DNA from: Pseudomonas shahriarae
GTDB taxonomy: Bacteria > Pseudomonadota > Gammaproteobacteria > Pseudomonadales > Pseudomonadaceae
Assembly (NCBI RefSeq): GCF_014268455.2
Contig: NZ_CP077085.1
Coordinates: 2,831,001-2,895,000 of the forward strand
Direction: 5' to 3'
Length of the DNA: 64,000 bases
Shown here: in pieces, positions 53,128 through 61,731 of the stretch
Layout of the letters: every line of letters begins with the position of its first letter
How positions within the stretch are numbered: position 1 is the stretch's first letter
Program-made: the position numbers and the translations under genes
Notes under the pieces: generated by a model
Database searches by the model: none
What the model saw: the letters and a program-made list of their open reading frames with translations, nothing else
Told to the model about the DNA's origin: nothing

Positions 53128-53607
53128 CTACTCGTATTCGGCCAGCAACGTTGCCACCGCCGTAAACTGTGCAGGGGACAGCGTGGTGCCTGGCTGTTTG
53201 ACGGGAACAACCTCCAATGCCGGCGGTGACGACAGGCTGATGTCCAGCGGTGTGTTGAGTGGAAACGGCTGGTCATTCTGGAAAATCCGGATCCCCAGTG
53301 CAGGCACATTGGTTTGCAATGCGGCGCCGTCAAACCCTGTCGCCGTGCCCCTGATACTCAACTTAAGCTCCCACGGCAGCGTGGCGGGGGCACAATTGAT
53401 GGTGTAGCCGAGCCCGCGACGGTACTTCACTCCGTCGACCCGCTTGACCCCGACATCCCCAAAATCGACTTCAATGCTATTGCCTGCGTTGATCGTGCAG
53501 GGCGGCGGCTCGTTCAGCGTGCCGCTGAATGTCAGGTTGGCCAGCGCATTGCTGCAAAGGCCGATGGAACACAAGGCGAGCAATGCTCGCTGCTGGCAAC
53601 GGGTCAT
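53128..53607 (-). CDS. Fimbrial minor pilin subunit
   Basis: The protein has 159 residues from the ATG at 53607 (AAAAGGAG upstream). Signal peptide to about residue 23 (ALANL), then TFSGTLNEPPPCTINAGNSIEVDFGDVGVKRVDGVKYRR and YTINCAPA, the pilin cysteine pair. It ends in FTAVATLLAEYE. Similar in style to the next gene upstream (53621), so the two may have arisen by duplication. Confidence 0.83.
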   Translation of the reverse strand: MTRCQQRALLALCSIGLCSNALANLTFSGTLNEPPPCTINAGNSIEVDFGDVGVKRVDGVKYRRGLGYTINCAPATLPWELKLSIRGTATGFDGAALQTNVPALGIRIFQNDQPFPLNTPLDISLSSPPALEVVPVKQPGTTLSPAQFTAVATLLAEYE

Positions 53608-53620
53608 TGATCGCTCCTTT

Positions 53621-54112
53621 TCATTGGTACTCGATGACAAGGGTGGCGGCGGCATCAAACACCCCTCCTGTCAGACTGCTGCCCGTGCGTTTGACAGGCA
53701 CGGCCTGCACGATCGGAAAGTTTGGATAGGTAAACCTCACAGCCGTATTCAGCGGCCAGTCGGCGTCATTCACGAACAGCTTTACCCCAAGGTCGGCCTT
53801 GCGGGTGCCGAGCACGCGACTGTCAAACGCCGCTCCGGTGCCCTTGAGTTCCAGGGTCATCGCGTTGCTGAAAGGCGAGTCGCATGTCACGGTGTAAGGC
53901 ACGCTTCGACGATAATTGACCCCGTCAACCCGTGATGTCAGGAGGTTATTGCCAAACGGCACATCGAGCGTGCTCCCGCTGTTGATGACACACGGCGGCG
54001 GGGCGATGATTTGTGCCCGGATGATCAGATTGGTATCGGCCGACACTGCTTGGCCTGCCGCCCACACCAGGGCGCCGGTAAGAACGGCCTGCGCGCCGAT
54101 TGACTTAGCCAT
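53621..54112 (-). CDS. Fimbrial minor pilin subunit
   Basis: The protein has 163 residues from the ATG at 54112, chosen because AAGGGC lies about 7-12 bases before it. The ATG at 54130 overlaps the previous stop and lacks a ribosome site. Signal peptide to about residue 25, then IIAPPPCVINSGSTLDVPFGNNLLTSRVDGVNYRRSVPYTVTC, closely parallel to the product of the gene at 53607 (shared RVDG-V-YRR and P-P-P-C). Ends in AATLVIEYQ. Confidence 0.85.
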   Translation of the reverse strand: MAKSIGAQAVLTGALVWAAGQAVSADTNLIIRAQIIAPPPCVINSGSTLDVPFGNNLLTSRVDGVNYRRSVPYTVTCDSPFSNAMTLELKGTGAAFDSRVLGTRKADLGVKLFVNDADWPLNTAVRFTYPNFPIVQAVPVKRTGSSLTGGVFDAAATLVIEYQ

Positions 54113-54122
54113 TGTTTTGCCC

Positions 54123-54704
54123 TTAGTCATAATTGAGCCTGAAATCCACTACGGCGCGAAATGCCCCGCTGGTCAGTGGCGCAGAGGTGCGCGTAGGCTG
54201 AACATTCCAGGTCCGGGTACTGCTGCCCAATGCCAGAAACAGTGGTTCGCCCCTGGAGCCCAGCCGTACATCCCGCCCCACGTCATCGGTCAGCCGCAGG
54301 CCCATCCCGGTGATGCCTTGTACTTTGACCAGCCGCGGATCATCGTCATCGGCAGGGGCGACAAACGTCACCGACAGCACCGGTTGAAAGGCACTCCACG
54401 CCAGGTTCCCCGTACGTTCGCTACGGATGCTGCCGGCGGTGCGCTGGCAGTCGGTAAAATGCAGCTGGAATGCCACAGCTGTTGCCTGGTCGCCCGGCCG
54501 CTGCAATTGGCTGGTGGACACGGCGCCCAGGTCAATCGTCTGGTGCAGTGACGTCATCTCCAGGCTGCAAGGTGTCTCATGCATGGCCCCGTTAATGTTC
54601 AGCAGCCCATTCATGCCCTCGATATCATCCTCGGCGTGTGCGCCCCCCACCAAGGCAAAGGCCAGCAACAGGCCGCCCAAGACCTTCCCATTGTGCGACT
54701 TCAT
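54123..54704 (-). CDS. Fimbrial minor pilin subunit
   Basis: The protein has 193 residues. A signal peptide ends near AHAEDD (residue 25). The mature part contains ETPCSLEMTSLHQTIDLGAVSTSQLQRPGDQATAVAFQLHFTDCQRTAG, the pilin disulfide with typical linker, and ends in VVDFRLNYD. It follows the chaperone gene by 25 bases. Confidence 0.85.
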   Translation of the reverse strand: MKSHNGKVLGGLLLAFALVGGAHAEDDIEGMNGLLNINGAMHETPCSLEMTSLHQTIDLGAVSTSQLQRPGDQATAVAFQLHFTDCQRTAGSIRSERTGNLAWSAFQPVLSVTFVAPADDDDPRLVKVQGITGMGLRLTDDVGRDVRLGSRGEPLFLALGSSTRTWNVQPTRTSAPLTSGAFRAVVDFRLNYD

Positions 54705-54729
54705 GATGTTCTCCCGCGGCAGGCGCTAC

Positions 54730-55488
54730 TCATTTGGGCGGTGGGGTTTGTGAGCTGACCTTGCAGGTTTCACCACTGCAGGTGAAAGCCAGCAGTGGGC
54801 GACCACCGTAGTCGTTGACGTAGGAGAAGTAGGGTGTAGTACCGAGTGTGTCGGCCGATGGCCCCAGCGTCAGCGCGCCTTTGGGCGGTACCATCACCGG
54901 CTCGAAGCCCGGTACGGTTTTGCCGTCCCTGCTGCTGCGCGCATCCACCAGGGTCACGTAGTAAGGCGTTGGGTTATTCACCTGATAACTGGCGCCTATG
55001 CGGGTCAGGGTCAGCTTTTCCTGCCAGGGGGTGGATAGGTCTTGCTGGCTCGGCGCAATGGCCTGCGGCCGGTAGAACAGTTTGATTCGGGTCTGCAGGG
55101 CGATTTGCAGGGTATTGGATTTATCACTGCGCGGCGGGATCTCCCTCAAATTGAAGTAGTAGACCGTCTCGCGATCCTGCGGCAGCATTTTTGCCGCCGG
55201 CAATGCCTGGACTTTCACCTGGCTCTGTTTCCCCGGCTCCAAGCGCTGAACCGGGGGTAACACGATCAGGGGAGTGGTGATTTTCGTGCCCGCTTCATCC
55301 TCGATCCAGCCCTGGGCCAAATACGGCAATTGGGTGTTGTTATTGGTGATGTTCACGCTGGTGGCCTGTTTGCCACCATCGAAAATCACTCGGGTGCGGT
55401 CCAGGCCGACCGCGGCATTTACACTCGGGCTCAAGCCCAGTGCCAGCAGGGCGAAGGCCGGAAGAGGGAGGCGCGTCTTGAGCGTCAT
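54730..55488 (-). CDS. PapD-like periplasmic fimbrial chaperone
   Basis: The protein has 252 residues with a signal peptide (to about 25). The N-terminal immunoglobulin domain has LDRTRVIFDGGKQATSVNITNNNTQLPYLAQGWIED, and YYFNLREIPP is the G1-strand/linker signature of PapD-type chaperones, used to complete pilin subunits. It keeps all subunits folded until they reach the usher. It overlaps the usher by a few bases (ATGA). Confidence 0.93.
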   Translation of the reverse strand: MTLKTRLPLPAFALLALGLSPSVNAAVGLDRTRVIFDGGKQATSVNITNNNTQLPYLAQGWIEDEAGTKITTPLIVLPPVQRLEPGKQSQVKVQALPAAKMLPQDRETVYYFNLREIPPRSDKSNTLQIALQTRIKLFYRPQAIAPSQQDLSTPWQEKLTLTRIGASYQVNNPTPYYVTLVDARSSRDGKTVPGFEPVMVPPKGALTLGPSADTLGTTPYFSYVNDYGGRPLLAFTCSGETCKVSSQTPPPK

Positions 55489-58109
55489 GAGGATGTGTTC
55501 TCCGTATCGGTAGGCTGCCCGCTCAGTACCGGCGGCACGGGCAAGGATTGATCAGTGGCGGTCTTGCGGCAGCTCAATTGCAGGGCATCGGTCAAGCCAT
55601 CAGCAGGCAAAACGACAGGGAGCGTGAGGATGCACTGCTCGGCACCTCCCCAACTGACCGCCATCTGCCCGCCGGCCTGTATGCCGCTCAGATAGACATG
55701 GCCGTCGTCATTCACAATCCCGGTATCCTGCTGTTTCATGTTCTTGACCTGCGCGCCGAACGGCGGTGAGTTGCCATCCTCCAGGCGAAGAACCGCCATG
55801 GCTTTTTCGCCGGCAATCACGTCCAGTGAGCGGTAGCCGATAGCCCCTTCGGTCAGTGTCAGTTGCGTCACCGATTGAGTGGCTTCGACATTGTTCGGCA
55901 GGCTCTCCAGGTCGACGCTGGCCGCCGTACGCTGATAGCTGCTGATATCGGAGATAACCGCCTTGCCAAAGGCATTGCTGCGGCTTGGGCTGCCGTAACC
56001 CCGCACAGGCACATCAGGTACGCCGCCGGTGTCGACCATCAGGCGGGTTCCGCCCGTGCTGTTGGTCCGGTGCAGCGCAGCGCCGTGAGACGTAAGCGTG
56101 CCACCGCCGCGCGCAGACACACCGAGGCTGCTGTTACCGGATTGTTGGCTGGCGCTGAGGTCGATATCGGCCTGATCGCCCATGTGGGTCAGATAGCCGC
56201 TGGCAGAGCTATCGCTTGCACGGAGTTGGTAGCTATTGCGCGCATCAAGGCGATCACTGAAGCGCGACGAAAAACTGTTATCGCCCGCGGCCCGGTAGGC
56301 ATCCAGCGACAGCGTGCCGGTGCGCCCCAGCGGCAGGCTGACGGTCAGCGCCGCACCGTTATCCTTGTAGCTGTATTCCAGGGTGCGATAGATGTTCAGG
56401 GACAGGCTCATGTTTTTCACGGTGCCCACATTGAAATAACGTGACACGGACATGTTCCAGCGCTGCGTGTGTGGCCGGTCCCAATAGGTTTGTTTGTTGT
56501 AACTGGCGTAGACCGTGGCCCCAAGGTCGCGAAACTGCTTATTCACCGTGGCCGTATAAAGGGCCTTGCTCCCGCCGATAGGCTTCCAGTCATCAATGCG
56601 TTCACCGTCCTCGTTGTACCCCCCGCGCCCGCCGAGTTCGCCATTCAAACCGTAATGCCGAGCGTTGAGGTATTCACTCATGCTCAGGAAGCCCTTCTCG
56701 GAAAACCGGTAGCCGGCGAAGGTTATCTGGCTGTCGTACTGCTCAAAGTGCTTGGAGTATTGGAGGCGGTAGGATTTGCCCGCGAGCCGCTCATTCCAGA
56801 CGGTTGCCTGGGACTGGGTGACATCCAGCGACAGGGCCCCGAACGCGAGCAGGTCACGCCCAGCGCCGACGGACAGCGCATGGTAATTGTTATCCGTGAT
56901 CCCGCCGCCAAACAGCGACCAGCCATTGCTGACCCCCCAGGAGAACTCGCCGGTCCCGAAAAAATCACCGTCACCGTTGTACTGGAGGTTGGACGGTCGT
57001 CCCGTTGCCAGCTTGTAGCGAACCTGGCCGGGGCGTGTCAGGTAGGGAACACCCGCCGTATCTAGCTGGAAGCTGTGGACCGAGCCGTCCTGTTCTTCCA
57101 CCCGCACATCCAGCGAGCCGGACACGGCATCGTTAAGATCCTGAATGCGAAAGGGGCCTGCCGCGACCAGGGTTTCATACAGCACACGGCCTTGCTGGCT
57201 GACGACGACTTTTGCATTGGTTTTCGCCACTCCGACGACTTCCGGAGCGTAGCCACGCAAGTTGGGGGGCAGTTGGTTTTCATCCGAACTGAGTGCGGCG
57301 CCGGTAAAGCGGAAACTGTCGAACAGGTCCGAATACAGGTAGTTCTCTCCCACCACGAGGCGCGACTTCAGCGCAGGAATTGCGCGATAGGCGTAGTAGC
57401 GCGTCCAGTCCAGTTTCTGGTCCTTGGCTTCGCCCTCACGGCGTCTCTCGAAACGCCCCTGCCAGTCGGCCCTGAGGCGCCAGGCCCCGGCATTCGCGCC
57501 GAGCGTTCCGTTCCCACTCAGGTTGTTGCGGTTGCCGCGATTGTTTTGATAGTTGGACTGCGCGGTGATGCTGTAATCCGCCAACAGCCCCGGCACACCT
57601 TCATCCCAGCGCGAGGGCGGGTCCCAATTGATGTCGCTGTATTCGAGATAAGCCTGGGGGAGGTTGATAGTCAGCGTCGAGGTGGCCAGATCCCCACTCA
57701 CCTCCATGCCTGGCAGCCCTTGGAGATCCAGGCACTGCCCGTTATTCCACCAGGTGAGTTTTGCCGCGCCGGACGCCTTGAGGCCAAGCTGCTCGACGAG
57801 ATCGGGGGACAAACAGGCCTGGCTGCCCTTGGGATCATTATCGGGGGGATAGAACACCACCGACTGCTCAGCAATAGGCTGGGCATTGACCTGCACCACC
57901 ATTGAGTAGGTGCCGGGCAGAATAAACCCGCTGCGCGCAAATCGGGACAAGTCAATATTGGTGCGATCATTCAGATCAAGAACATCCGTATTGAACTCGA
58001 TATCCCCGCTGGCCATTGCAGTTCCAGCCAGTGACATCAACCCGCTAAATAGGCCTGGACGCAGCGAATATTTGACCTTCGACGTATTCAACATGAAAAA
58101 ACGACTCAT
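55485..58109 (-). CDS. Outer-membrane fimbrial usher
   Basis: The protein has 874 residues from the ATG at 58109; an internal ATG at 58094 is an alternative. The N-terminal domain (FNTDVLDLNDRTNIDLSRF, GTYSMVVQVN) binds chaperone-subunit pairs. The middle is the 24-strand pore with plug (GEYLYSDLFDSFRFTGAALSSDENQLPPNLRGYAPEVVGVAKTNAKVVVSQQGRVLYETLVAAGPFRIQDL-like text). The C-terminal domains include GAQVKNMKQQDTGIVNDDGHVYLSG. It secretes and polymerises the fimbria. Confidence 0.95.
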   Translation of the reverse strand: MSRFFMLNTSKVKYSLRPGLFSGLMSLAGTAMASGDIEFNTDVLDLNDRTNIDLSRFARSGFILPGTYSMVVQVNAQPIAEQSVVFYPPDNDPKGSQACLSPDLVEQLGLKASGAAKLTWWNNGQCLDLQGLPGMEVSGDLATSTLTINLPQAYLEYSDINWDPPSRWDEGVPGLLADYSITAQSNYQNNRGNRNNLSGNGTLGANAGAWRLRADWQGRFERRREGEAKDQKLDWTRYYAYRAIPALKSRLVVGENYLYSDLFDSFRFTGAALSSDENQLPPNLRGYAPEVVGVAKTNAKVVVSQQGRVLYETLVAAGPFRIQDLNDAVSGSLDVRVEEQDGSVHSFQLDTAGVPYLTRPGQVRYKLATGRPSNLQYNGDGDFFGTGEFSWGVSNGWSLFGGGITDNNYHALSVGAGRDLLAFGALSLDVTQSQATVWNERLAGKSYRLQYSKHFEQYDSQITFAGYRFSEKGFLSMSEYLNARHYGLNGELGGRGGYNEDGERIDDWKPIGGSKALYTATVNKQFRDLGATVYASYNKQTYWDRPHTQRWNMSVSRYFNVGTVKNMSLSLNIYRTLEYSYKDNGAALTVSLPLGRTGTLSLDAYRAAGDNSFSSRFSDRLDARNSYQLRASDSSASGYLTHMGDQADIDLSASQQSGNSSLGVSARGGGTLTSHGAALHRTNSTGGTRLMVDTGGVPDVPVRGYGSPSRSNAFGKAVISDISSYQRTAASVDLESLPNNVEATQSVTQLTLTEGAIGYRSLDVIAGEKAMAVLRLEDGNSPPFGAQVKNMKQQDTGIVNDDGHVYLSGIQAGGQMAVSWGGAEQCILTLPVVLPADGLTDALQLSCRKTATDQSLPVPPVLSGQPTDTENTSS

Positions 58110-58115
58110 CAATGT

Positions 58116-58676
58116 TCAAAAATATTCCAGCTTGAACCGCACGGCGGCACCGTGAGCGCCAGGCATCAGCGGCAGCCCGTTGCCGACCAGGCGAAGCGTG
58201 TAGTGCAGTGTCATGTCGCCTTCTGCCAACGGCAGCAACGGCATCGGTTCACCCGGAATGCTCTCCTGGCCGGCCGCATCCCAAATGTGCAGGGCGACCC
58301 CCTGTGAACCACCAAAGGCAGCAAAGGAGCGACCGTCTCTATCGCGGGCACCGTCAAAGGTCACTTGCAGGTGCTGCCAATCCGGCAGGTTCACATCCGG
58401 GCGTGACGGGTCAGGGCGGGTCAAGGAGCAATTGACCAGGCGCAACTGGAAGGGGTGAGGTTCTCCTATCGCACTGCGCAGCAGCCGGCCTATGGGCTCG
58501 GGAGGCATCTCGATGGTTTGATCGGCACTGACCAGTTCCAGCCCGCAAGCGGAGTCAATGACTTCTCCTCCCAAGGTGACTAACCCCTCACCTTGCGCCG
58601 CCGCACTCGCGAAAACGCAGGGGCTGATGAGCACCGTCAATGAAGAGGCAATGGCGAAACTCAGGAATGTTTTCAC
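58116..58676 (-). CDS. Fimbrial subunit upstream of the usher, possibly the anchor or a minor pilin
   Basis: The protein has 186 residues with a signal peptide ending near FASAA (residue 25). GEVIDSACGLELVSADQTIEMPPEPIGRLLRSAIGEPHPFQLRLVNCSL gives the pilin cysteine pair. The gene sits between the major pilin and the usher, the place of the anchor PapH in the pap operon, but the donor strand looks ordinary, so the role is uncertain. Confidence 0.8.
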   Translation of the reverse strand: MKTFLSFAIASSLTVLISPCVFASAAAQGEGLVTLGGEVIDSACGLELVSADQTIEMPPEPIGRLLRSAIGEPHPFQLRLVNCSLTRPDPSRPDVNLPDWQHLQVTFDGARDRDGRSFAAFGGSQGVALHIWDAAGQESIPGEPMPLLPLAEGDMTLHYTLRLVGNGLPLMPGAHGAAVRFKLEYF

Positions 58677-58695
58677 CTGTATCTCCCGTCAGAGT

Positions 58696-58720
58696 CCCCC
58701 GCCACCCGAAGTGGCGGGGG
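58696..58720 (-). promoter_or_regulatory. Strong hairpin between major pilin and next subunit
   Basis: CCCCCGCCAC and GTGGCGGGGG form a ten-base-pair GC stem with a five-base loop (TTCGG on the transcribed strand). No T run follows. It sits 7 bases after the major pilin stop codon and probably stabilises the pilin mRNA or reduces downstream transcription. Confidence 0.75.
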
Positions 58721-58726
58721 CCGTAC

Positions 58727-59248
58727 TTACTGATAGGCCAGGGTGAAATTGGTCACCGCACTGAAATCACCAGGCACGACCGTGCCGGTGGCGGCACCTT
58801 GTACATAGGCACCAAACTCCAGGGTGTTGTTACCGACGGCAATGGCTTGCGGGGTCGTTGCGACACCCAGCTCAATGGGCTGGCTGCCATGGGTCATCAT
58901 GATGCCGATACCGCCCGCGCTACCCACTGTGCCCAACCCGCCCGGGACAACGCTTGAGGGCGCGCCCGTGAATGTAGTCGTCACCGTATTATCAGTCAGG
59001 CCTGCCAGGTCGCAGCCTTCAAGTTCAATCAGAACGCGCCTGGCTTCGGATTTCCCCCCTGTCTGCAATTGATGTTTGGCGATCGCGCCAAGATGAACGG
59101 TTTGATCTACGGAGTCAGGCTTAATGGAACAAGCACCCGAGTGGACCGATCCCTCGAATGTAACTGTCCCATCTGCCGCATGAGCGGCAGAGATCGCGCC
59201 AGCAAATAGTCCGATAGTTAGCAGTGCAGTTTTAAAATTATTTTTCAT
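58727..59248 (-). CDS. Major fimbrial subunit
   Basis: The protein has 173 residues. Signal peptide MKNNFKTALLTIGLFAGAISAAHA precedes ADGTVTFEGSVHSGACSIKPDSVDQTVHLGAIAKHQLQ, with the pilin disulfide (C40, C79 in LEGCDLAG), a glycine/serine-rich centre and the C-terminal strand VTNFTLAYQ, identical in pattern to known FimA/PapA. First gene of the operon. A long upstream region (59249-59877) should contain its promoter. Confidence 0.9.
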   Translation of the reverse strand: MKNNFKTALLTIGLFAGAISAAHAADGTVTFEGSVHSGACSIKPDSVDQTVHLGAIAKHQLQTGGKSEARRVLIELEGCDLAGLTDNTVTTTFTGAPSSVVPGGLGTVGSAGGIGIMMTHGSQPIELGVATTPQAIAVGNNTLEFGAYVQGAATGTVVPGDFSAVTNFTLAYQ

Positions 59249-59877
59249 TTGCAGATACCTACAGAGTAAGTGTTATTGAGAAGTCCGGCCGCAACTGTGC
59301 GTAGGACCTATTAAAAAGCGGTTATGGAGAGTGCAGCTAAGTGTCCAGGTCTCAGTACTTTGGATTTCTCCTCTTCTTGAGGTATCAAAAGCTTGCGATT
59401 GAGTTCGCCGCTTTTTAGGCGCAGTCCAGGGTCGTACGACAAGCCGGAACGGGCCGACCAGTCGGTTCTTTGCCTCAGCGGAGGCGCGCAGAAAACTCAG
59501 CCCGAGTGCGGTTGAGTTGGTGTTCAGCGAAGTCCTGATTTTCCAACTATTTGTATTGCACTTCGGGAGAACATTCGAGGCGGGGCAATTATTAAGCTAC
59601 TAGTTTTAGTAAGGAAGTCGTCCGGTTCCCTTGCTTGCGTAGTCTTTTGGTGGTGGGGCATATAGGAAAGTTATGGCTGTTTTCCAAGAATCGAGAAATG
59701 ACCGTAAGACTTGGACTACATTTGGTGTGATGAAGAGGCGAGTTGCTATAAAAATAGGTTGGCTAGTGTTTGGAGGCAATAGTGTTTATTGATGAGGGCC
59801 AACTAATTTCCTCTCTCGCGAGTGAGTGCGCCGGCTCTCCCAGGGCGCAGATACAGGCAATGCAATGGGTGTCTAGT
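59249..59877. promoter_or_regulatory. 629-base region upstream of the fimbrial operon
   Basis: This A/T-rich segment should hold the fimbrial promoter, reading leftwards. One 39-codon forward ORF (59673-59792, AGGAAA before its ATG) is possible but unsupported. No inverted repeats typical of a phase-variable switch were seen. It ends at the left terminus of the IS element. Confidence 0.4.
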
Positions 59878-59906
59878 CCTGAAATAGGTTTACACCTATT
59901 TCAGTC

Positions 59907-60704
59907 TCAAAACGCCCGATGCACTGCATCGGGCGTTTTGTATTTCAGGGACAGGTGTGGCCGTTCCCCGTTGTAGATCAGCACCGACTCATCCACCATT
60001 TTCACTGCGTCCGCCAGATTTTTAGGGCGATACAGCAGGAACTCGGTCTTCAAAATGCCGTTTATCCTCTCTGCCAGAGCATTCTGGTAGCAGTCATAGC
60101 CGTCGGTCATTGAGCATCTGACGCCATGACTAGCGTGCAAGCGTTGATAAAGCTCAGAGCAGTATTGGGCTCCGCGGTCTGAGTGATGGATCAGTGGCAG
60201 CGTGCTTCGGCGTTCGCCAACGGCCTTTTCCATCGCTTTGATCACCGACTCGGTATGCAAGCTCTCATGCACATGATGGCCTACGATCTTGCGTGAGTAG
60301 GCGTCTGTCACCAGGCTCACATAAGCCACGCTTTCCTGTGTCGGCAGGTAGGTTATGTCTGCAACCCAGACCTGTTCTGGCCTATTGGCCACGACCTGCT
60401 CCTGACCTGCTTTGAGCAGGTTGGGATGGCGGCGAAAGCGGTGATGACTGTCCGTCGTTTTGTGGTAAGCCCGTTTGCGCACAACCAGTTTTCGAGCATT
60501 GCGCAGGATGCTAAACAGGCGGTCTCTGCCGACCCGCACTGATGCGCCAACTTCGACGCTCATCAGGTAATGCAGCTTGCGCGTGCCTATCCGAGGCTGA
60601 CGGCGGCGCTTTTCAAGAACAAAGTCCATGACTTCTTGATCTTGACGAGCTCTCTCGTCGAAAGCCCGATTGCGTTGGTAATACGCTTGGCGCGAAATGC
60701 CCAT
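59907..60704 (-). CDS. IS3-family transposase OrfB (integrase core)
   Basis: The catalytic DDE triad is Asp116 (VADITYLP), Asp176 (HHSDRGAQY) and Glu212 (NALAERINGILKTE), the last two 35 residues apart. The start given (MGISRQAYYQ) is the first ATG; the frame is open back to 60776, so the functional product is the OrfAB fusion made by frameshifting, or a separate protein. HLSLKYKTPDAVHRAF forms the C-terminus and the DNA coding it overlaps a terminator-like hairpin. Confidence 0.92.
   Translation of the reverse strand: MGISRQAYYQRNRAFDERARQDQEVMDFVLEKRRRQPRIGTRKLHYLMSVEVGASVRVGRDRLFSILRNARKLVVRKRAYHKTTDSHHRFRRHPNLLKAGQEQVVANRPEQVWVADITYLPTQESVAYVSLVTDAYSRKIVGHHVHESLHTESVIKAMEKAVGERRSTLPLIHHSDRGAQYCSELYQRLHASHGVRCSMTDGYDCYQNALAERINGILKTEFLLYRPKNLADAVKMVDESVLIYNGERPHLSLKYKTPDAVHRAF
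59909..59939 (-). terminator. Terminator-like hairpin overlapping the end of orfB
   Basis: AAAACGCCCGATGC and GCATCGGGCGTTTT form a 14-base-pair stem with loop ACT and T's on either side. The orfB stop codon is within its far arm. It could stop transcription of orfB and also block outside transcription entering the element. Confidence 0.7.
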
Positions 60705-60727
60705 GAACAGGCAAGCCCTGGTGATGC

Positions 60728-61129
60728 TCAGGCCTTGGATTTGCCCTTGCGAGAGGACTTGCCGGGTCGCTTTTTTACGACGGAAACACCGTAGTCATTC
60801 TTCAGAACATTCACGACGGCTTCGAAGAATTGCGCTTTCTGATTGCTTAGCGCCAGCTGTTCTTCGAGTTCTTTGATCCGCTGCTCGGGGGTCAGCGGGA
60901 GGGTTGGCTCGGTCATGGACCTGCTCCTCGGCTCTCGAATTGAGGCGCCTTGGCTCCAGTCCTGCCGGCCGTACTTGCGTAACCAGACCAGTACCGTGGA
61001 CCGGCCCTGGATGCCATAGCGCCGTTGAGCCTCTTTATAACTCAACTCGCCCTTTTCGACCTGGTCTACGACCGATAATTTAAAGGCTAACGTGTAGTCA
61101 CGCTGGCTCCGCCTTTTGCCCGATTCCAT
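60728..61129 (-). CDS. IS3-family OrfA (DNA-binding transposase subunit)
   Basis: The protein has 133 residues. The helix-turn-helix is at about 5-60 (RDYTLAFKLSVVDQVEKGELSYKEAQRRYGIQGRSTVLVWLRKYG) and a leucine-rich coiled coil follows (TPEQRIKELEEQLALSNQKAQFFEAV). The slippery heptamer A-AAA-AAG at 60776-60770 lies in the correct phase (GTA-AAA-AAG) so ribosomes can shift back one base into orfB. Confidence 0.9.
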   Translation of the reverse strand: MESGKRRSQRDYTLAFKLSVVDQVEKGELSYKEAQRRYGIQGRSTVLVWLRKYGRQDWSQGASIREPRSRSMTEPTLPLTPEQRIKELEEQLALSNQKAQFFEAVVNVLKNDYGVSVVKKRPGKSSRKGKSKA

Positions 61130-61190
61130 TGACTCCTCCTGAAGATAGGTCAGAAGGTGTAAACCTTATTCAGGACGGGACAGGGCAAAC

Positions 61191-61219
61191 AAAAAAGCCC
61201 CGATCATCGGGGCTTTTTA
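61191..61219. terminator. Bidirectional terminator
   Basis: AAAAAAGCCCCGAT and ATCGGGGCTTTTT form a stem with T runs on both sides, so it can stop transcription in both directions. It lies between the IS and the convergent-ended DUF2188-like gene. Confidence 0.85.
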
Positions 61220-61236
61220 TGTGCAATCGTAGGGGC

Positions 61237-61422
61237 TTATTTCCCCTTTGGCCTTTTGCTCGATGCGTGACCGGCTTCGTCCACAAACACTTCGGCTACT
61301 GCAATAGCCTGGCTCTCGGTGGCGAATGCCCCGGCGACGCTGTCTCCGTGAAAATTGATCAGGTGCCAGCCGTCTGCTCGCTTAGTGATCAGGTAGCCGT
61401 TTACGCCTTTGGGTTCTGACAT
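61237..61422 (-). CDS. DUF2188-like small protein, 61 residues
   Basis: The product (MSEPKGVNGYLITKRADGWHLINFHGDSVAGAFATESQAIAVAEVFVDEAG...) has the W-x-L ... A-F-A-T-x-x-x-A-I-x-x-A pattern of DUF2188. It ends with the basic SSKRPKGK. Function unknown. Its gene ends at the bidirectional terminator. Confidence 0.7.
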   Translation of the reverse strand: MSEPKGVNGYLITKRADGWHLINFHGDSVAGAFATESQAIAVAEVFVDEAGHASSKRPKGK

Positions 61423-61731
61423 CGATTAACAATCTCGTGGTCTGGTTCAAGCGGGCTATGATAACGCCAAACGCGCAGGGCAAGCGCAAGTTGTTGCAGG
61501 TCAGTGCTCTGCGCCCAAAAGCGTGCTAAAACAACCGAAGCCCTTTCAAGTAGAGGGGTACGGTTTGTTTGGGCATGCCGTTGGTAGGGCCAATTGCATG
61601 ATCGGTGGAACTAACGCCGACATTTTTTCTCTATGTTGACATCGCAACGCCAGCAGCGCCCATTGTAAGGTGGCTGCGGCCTGATTAGACTGCGCCGAAT
61701 TTCGTATGCACAGCCCTTATTAAGGACTTTT
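61423..61731. promoter_or_regulatory. Upstream region of galU, no gene seen
   Basis: These 309 bases separate the divergent DUF2188-like gene and galU. The galU ribosome site is AAGGA 9-13 bases before its ATG. A TTGACA (61635) is a possible minus-35 element, but no well-spaced minus-10 was found. No repeats were seen. Confidence 0.5.

Larger units (their letters stand above)
59878..61174 (-). mobile_element. IS3-family insertion sequence, intact
   Basis: The ends are 19-base inverted repeats with 17 matches: CCTGAAATAGGTTTACACC (59878-59896) and the inverse of GGTGTAAACCTTATTCAGG (61156-61174). The element is 1297 bases, or 1293 if the ends are taken at TGAA/TTCA. It carries overlapping orfA and orfB, a frameshift site and a hairpin at the orfB end. 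No obvious three or four base target duplication flanks it. It sits between the fimbrial promoter and a small gene. Confidence 0.92.

Noticed and set aside
59249..59877. Search for an invertible (phase-variable) promoter before the major pilin
   Set aside because: No pair of flanking inverted repeats and no fimB/fimE-type recombinase gene was seen in the window.
59770..59976. A 68-codon frame that crosses the left IS end
   Set aside because: It merges chromosomal sequence with the IS terminus. No continuation was found beyond the right end, so a gene broken by the insertion could not be shown.
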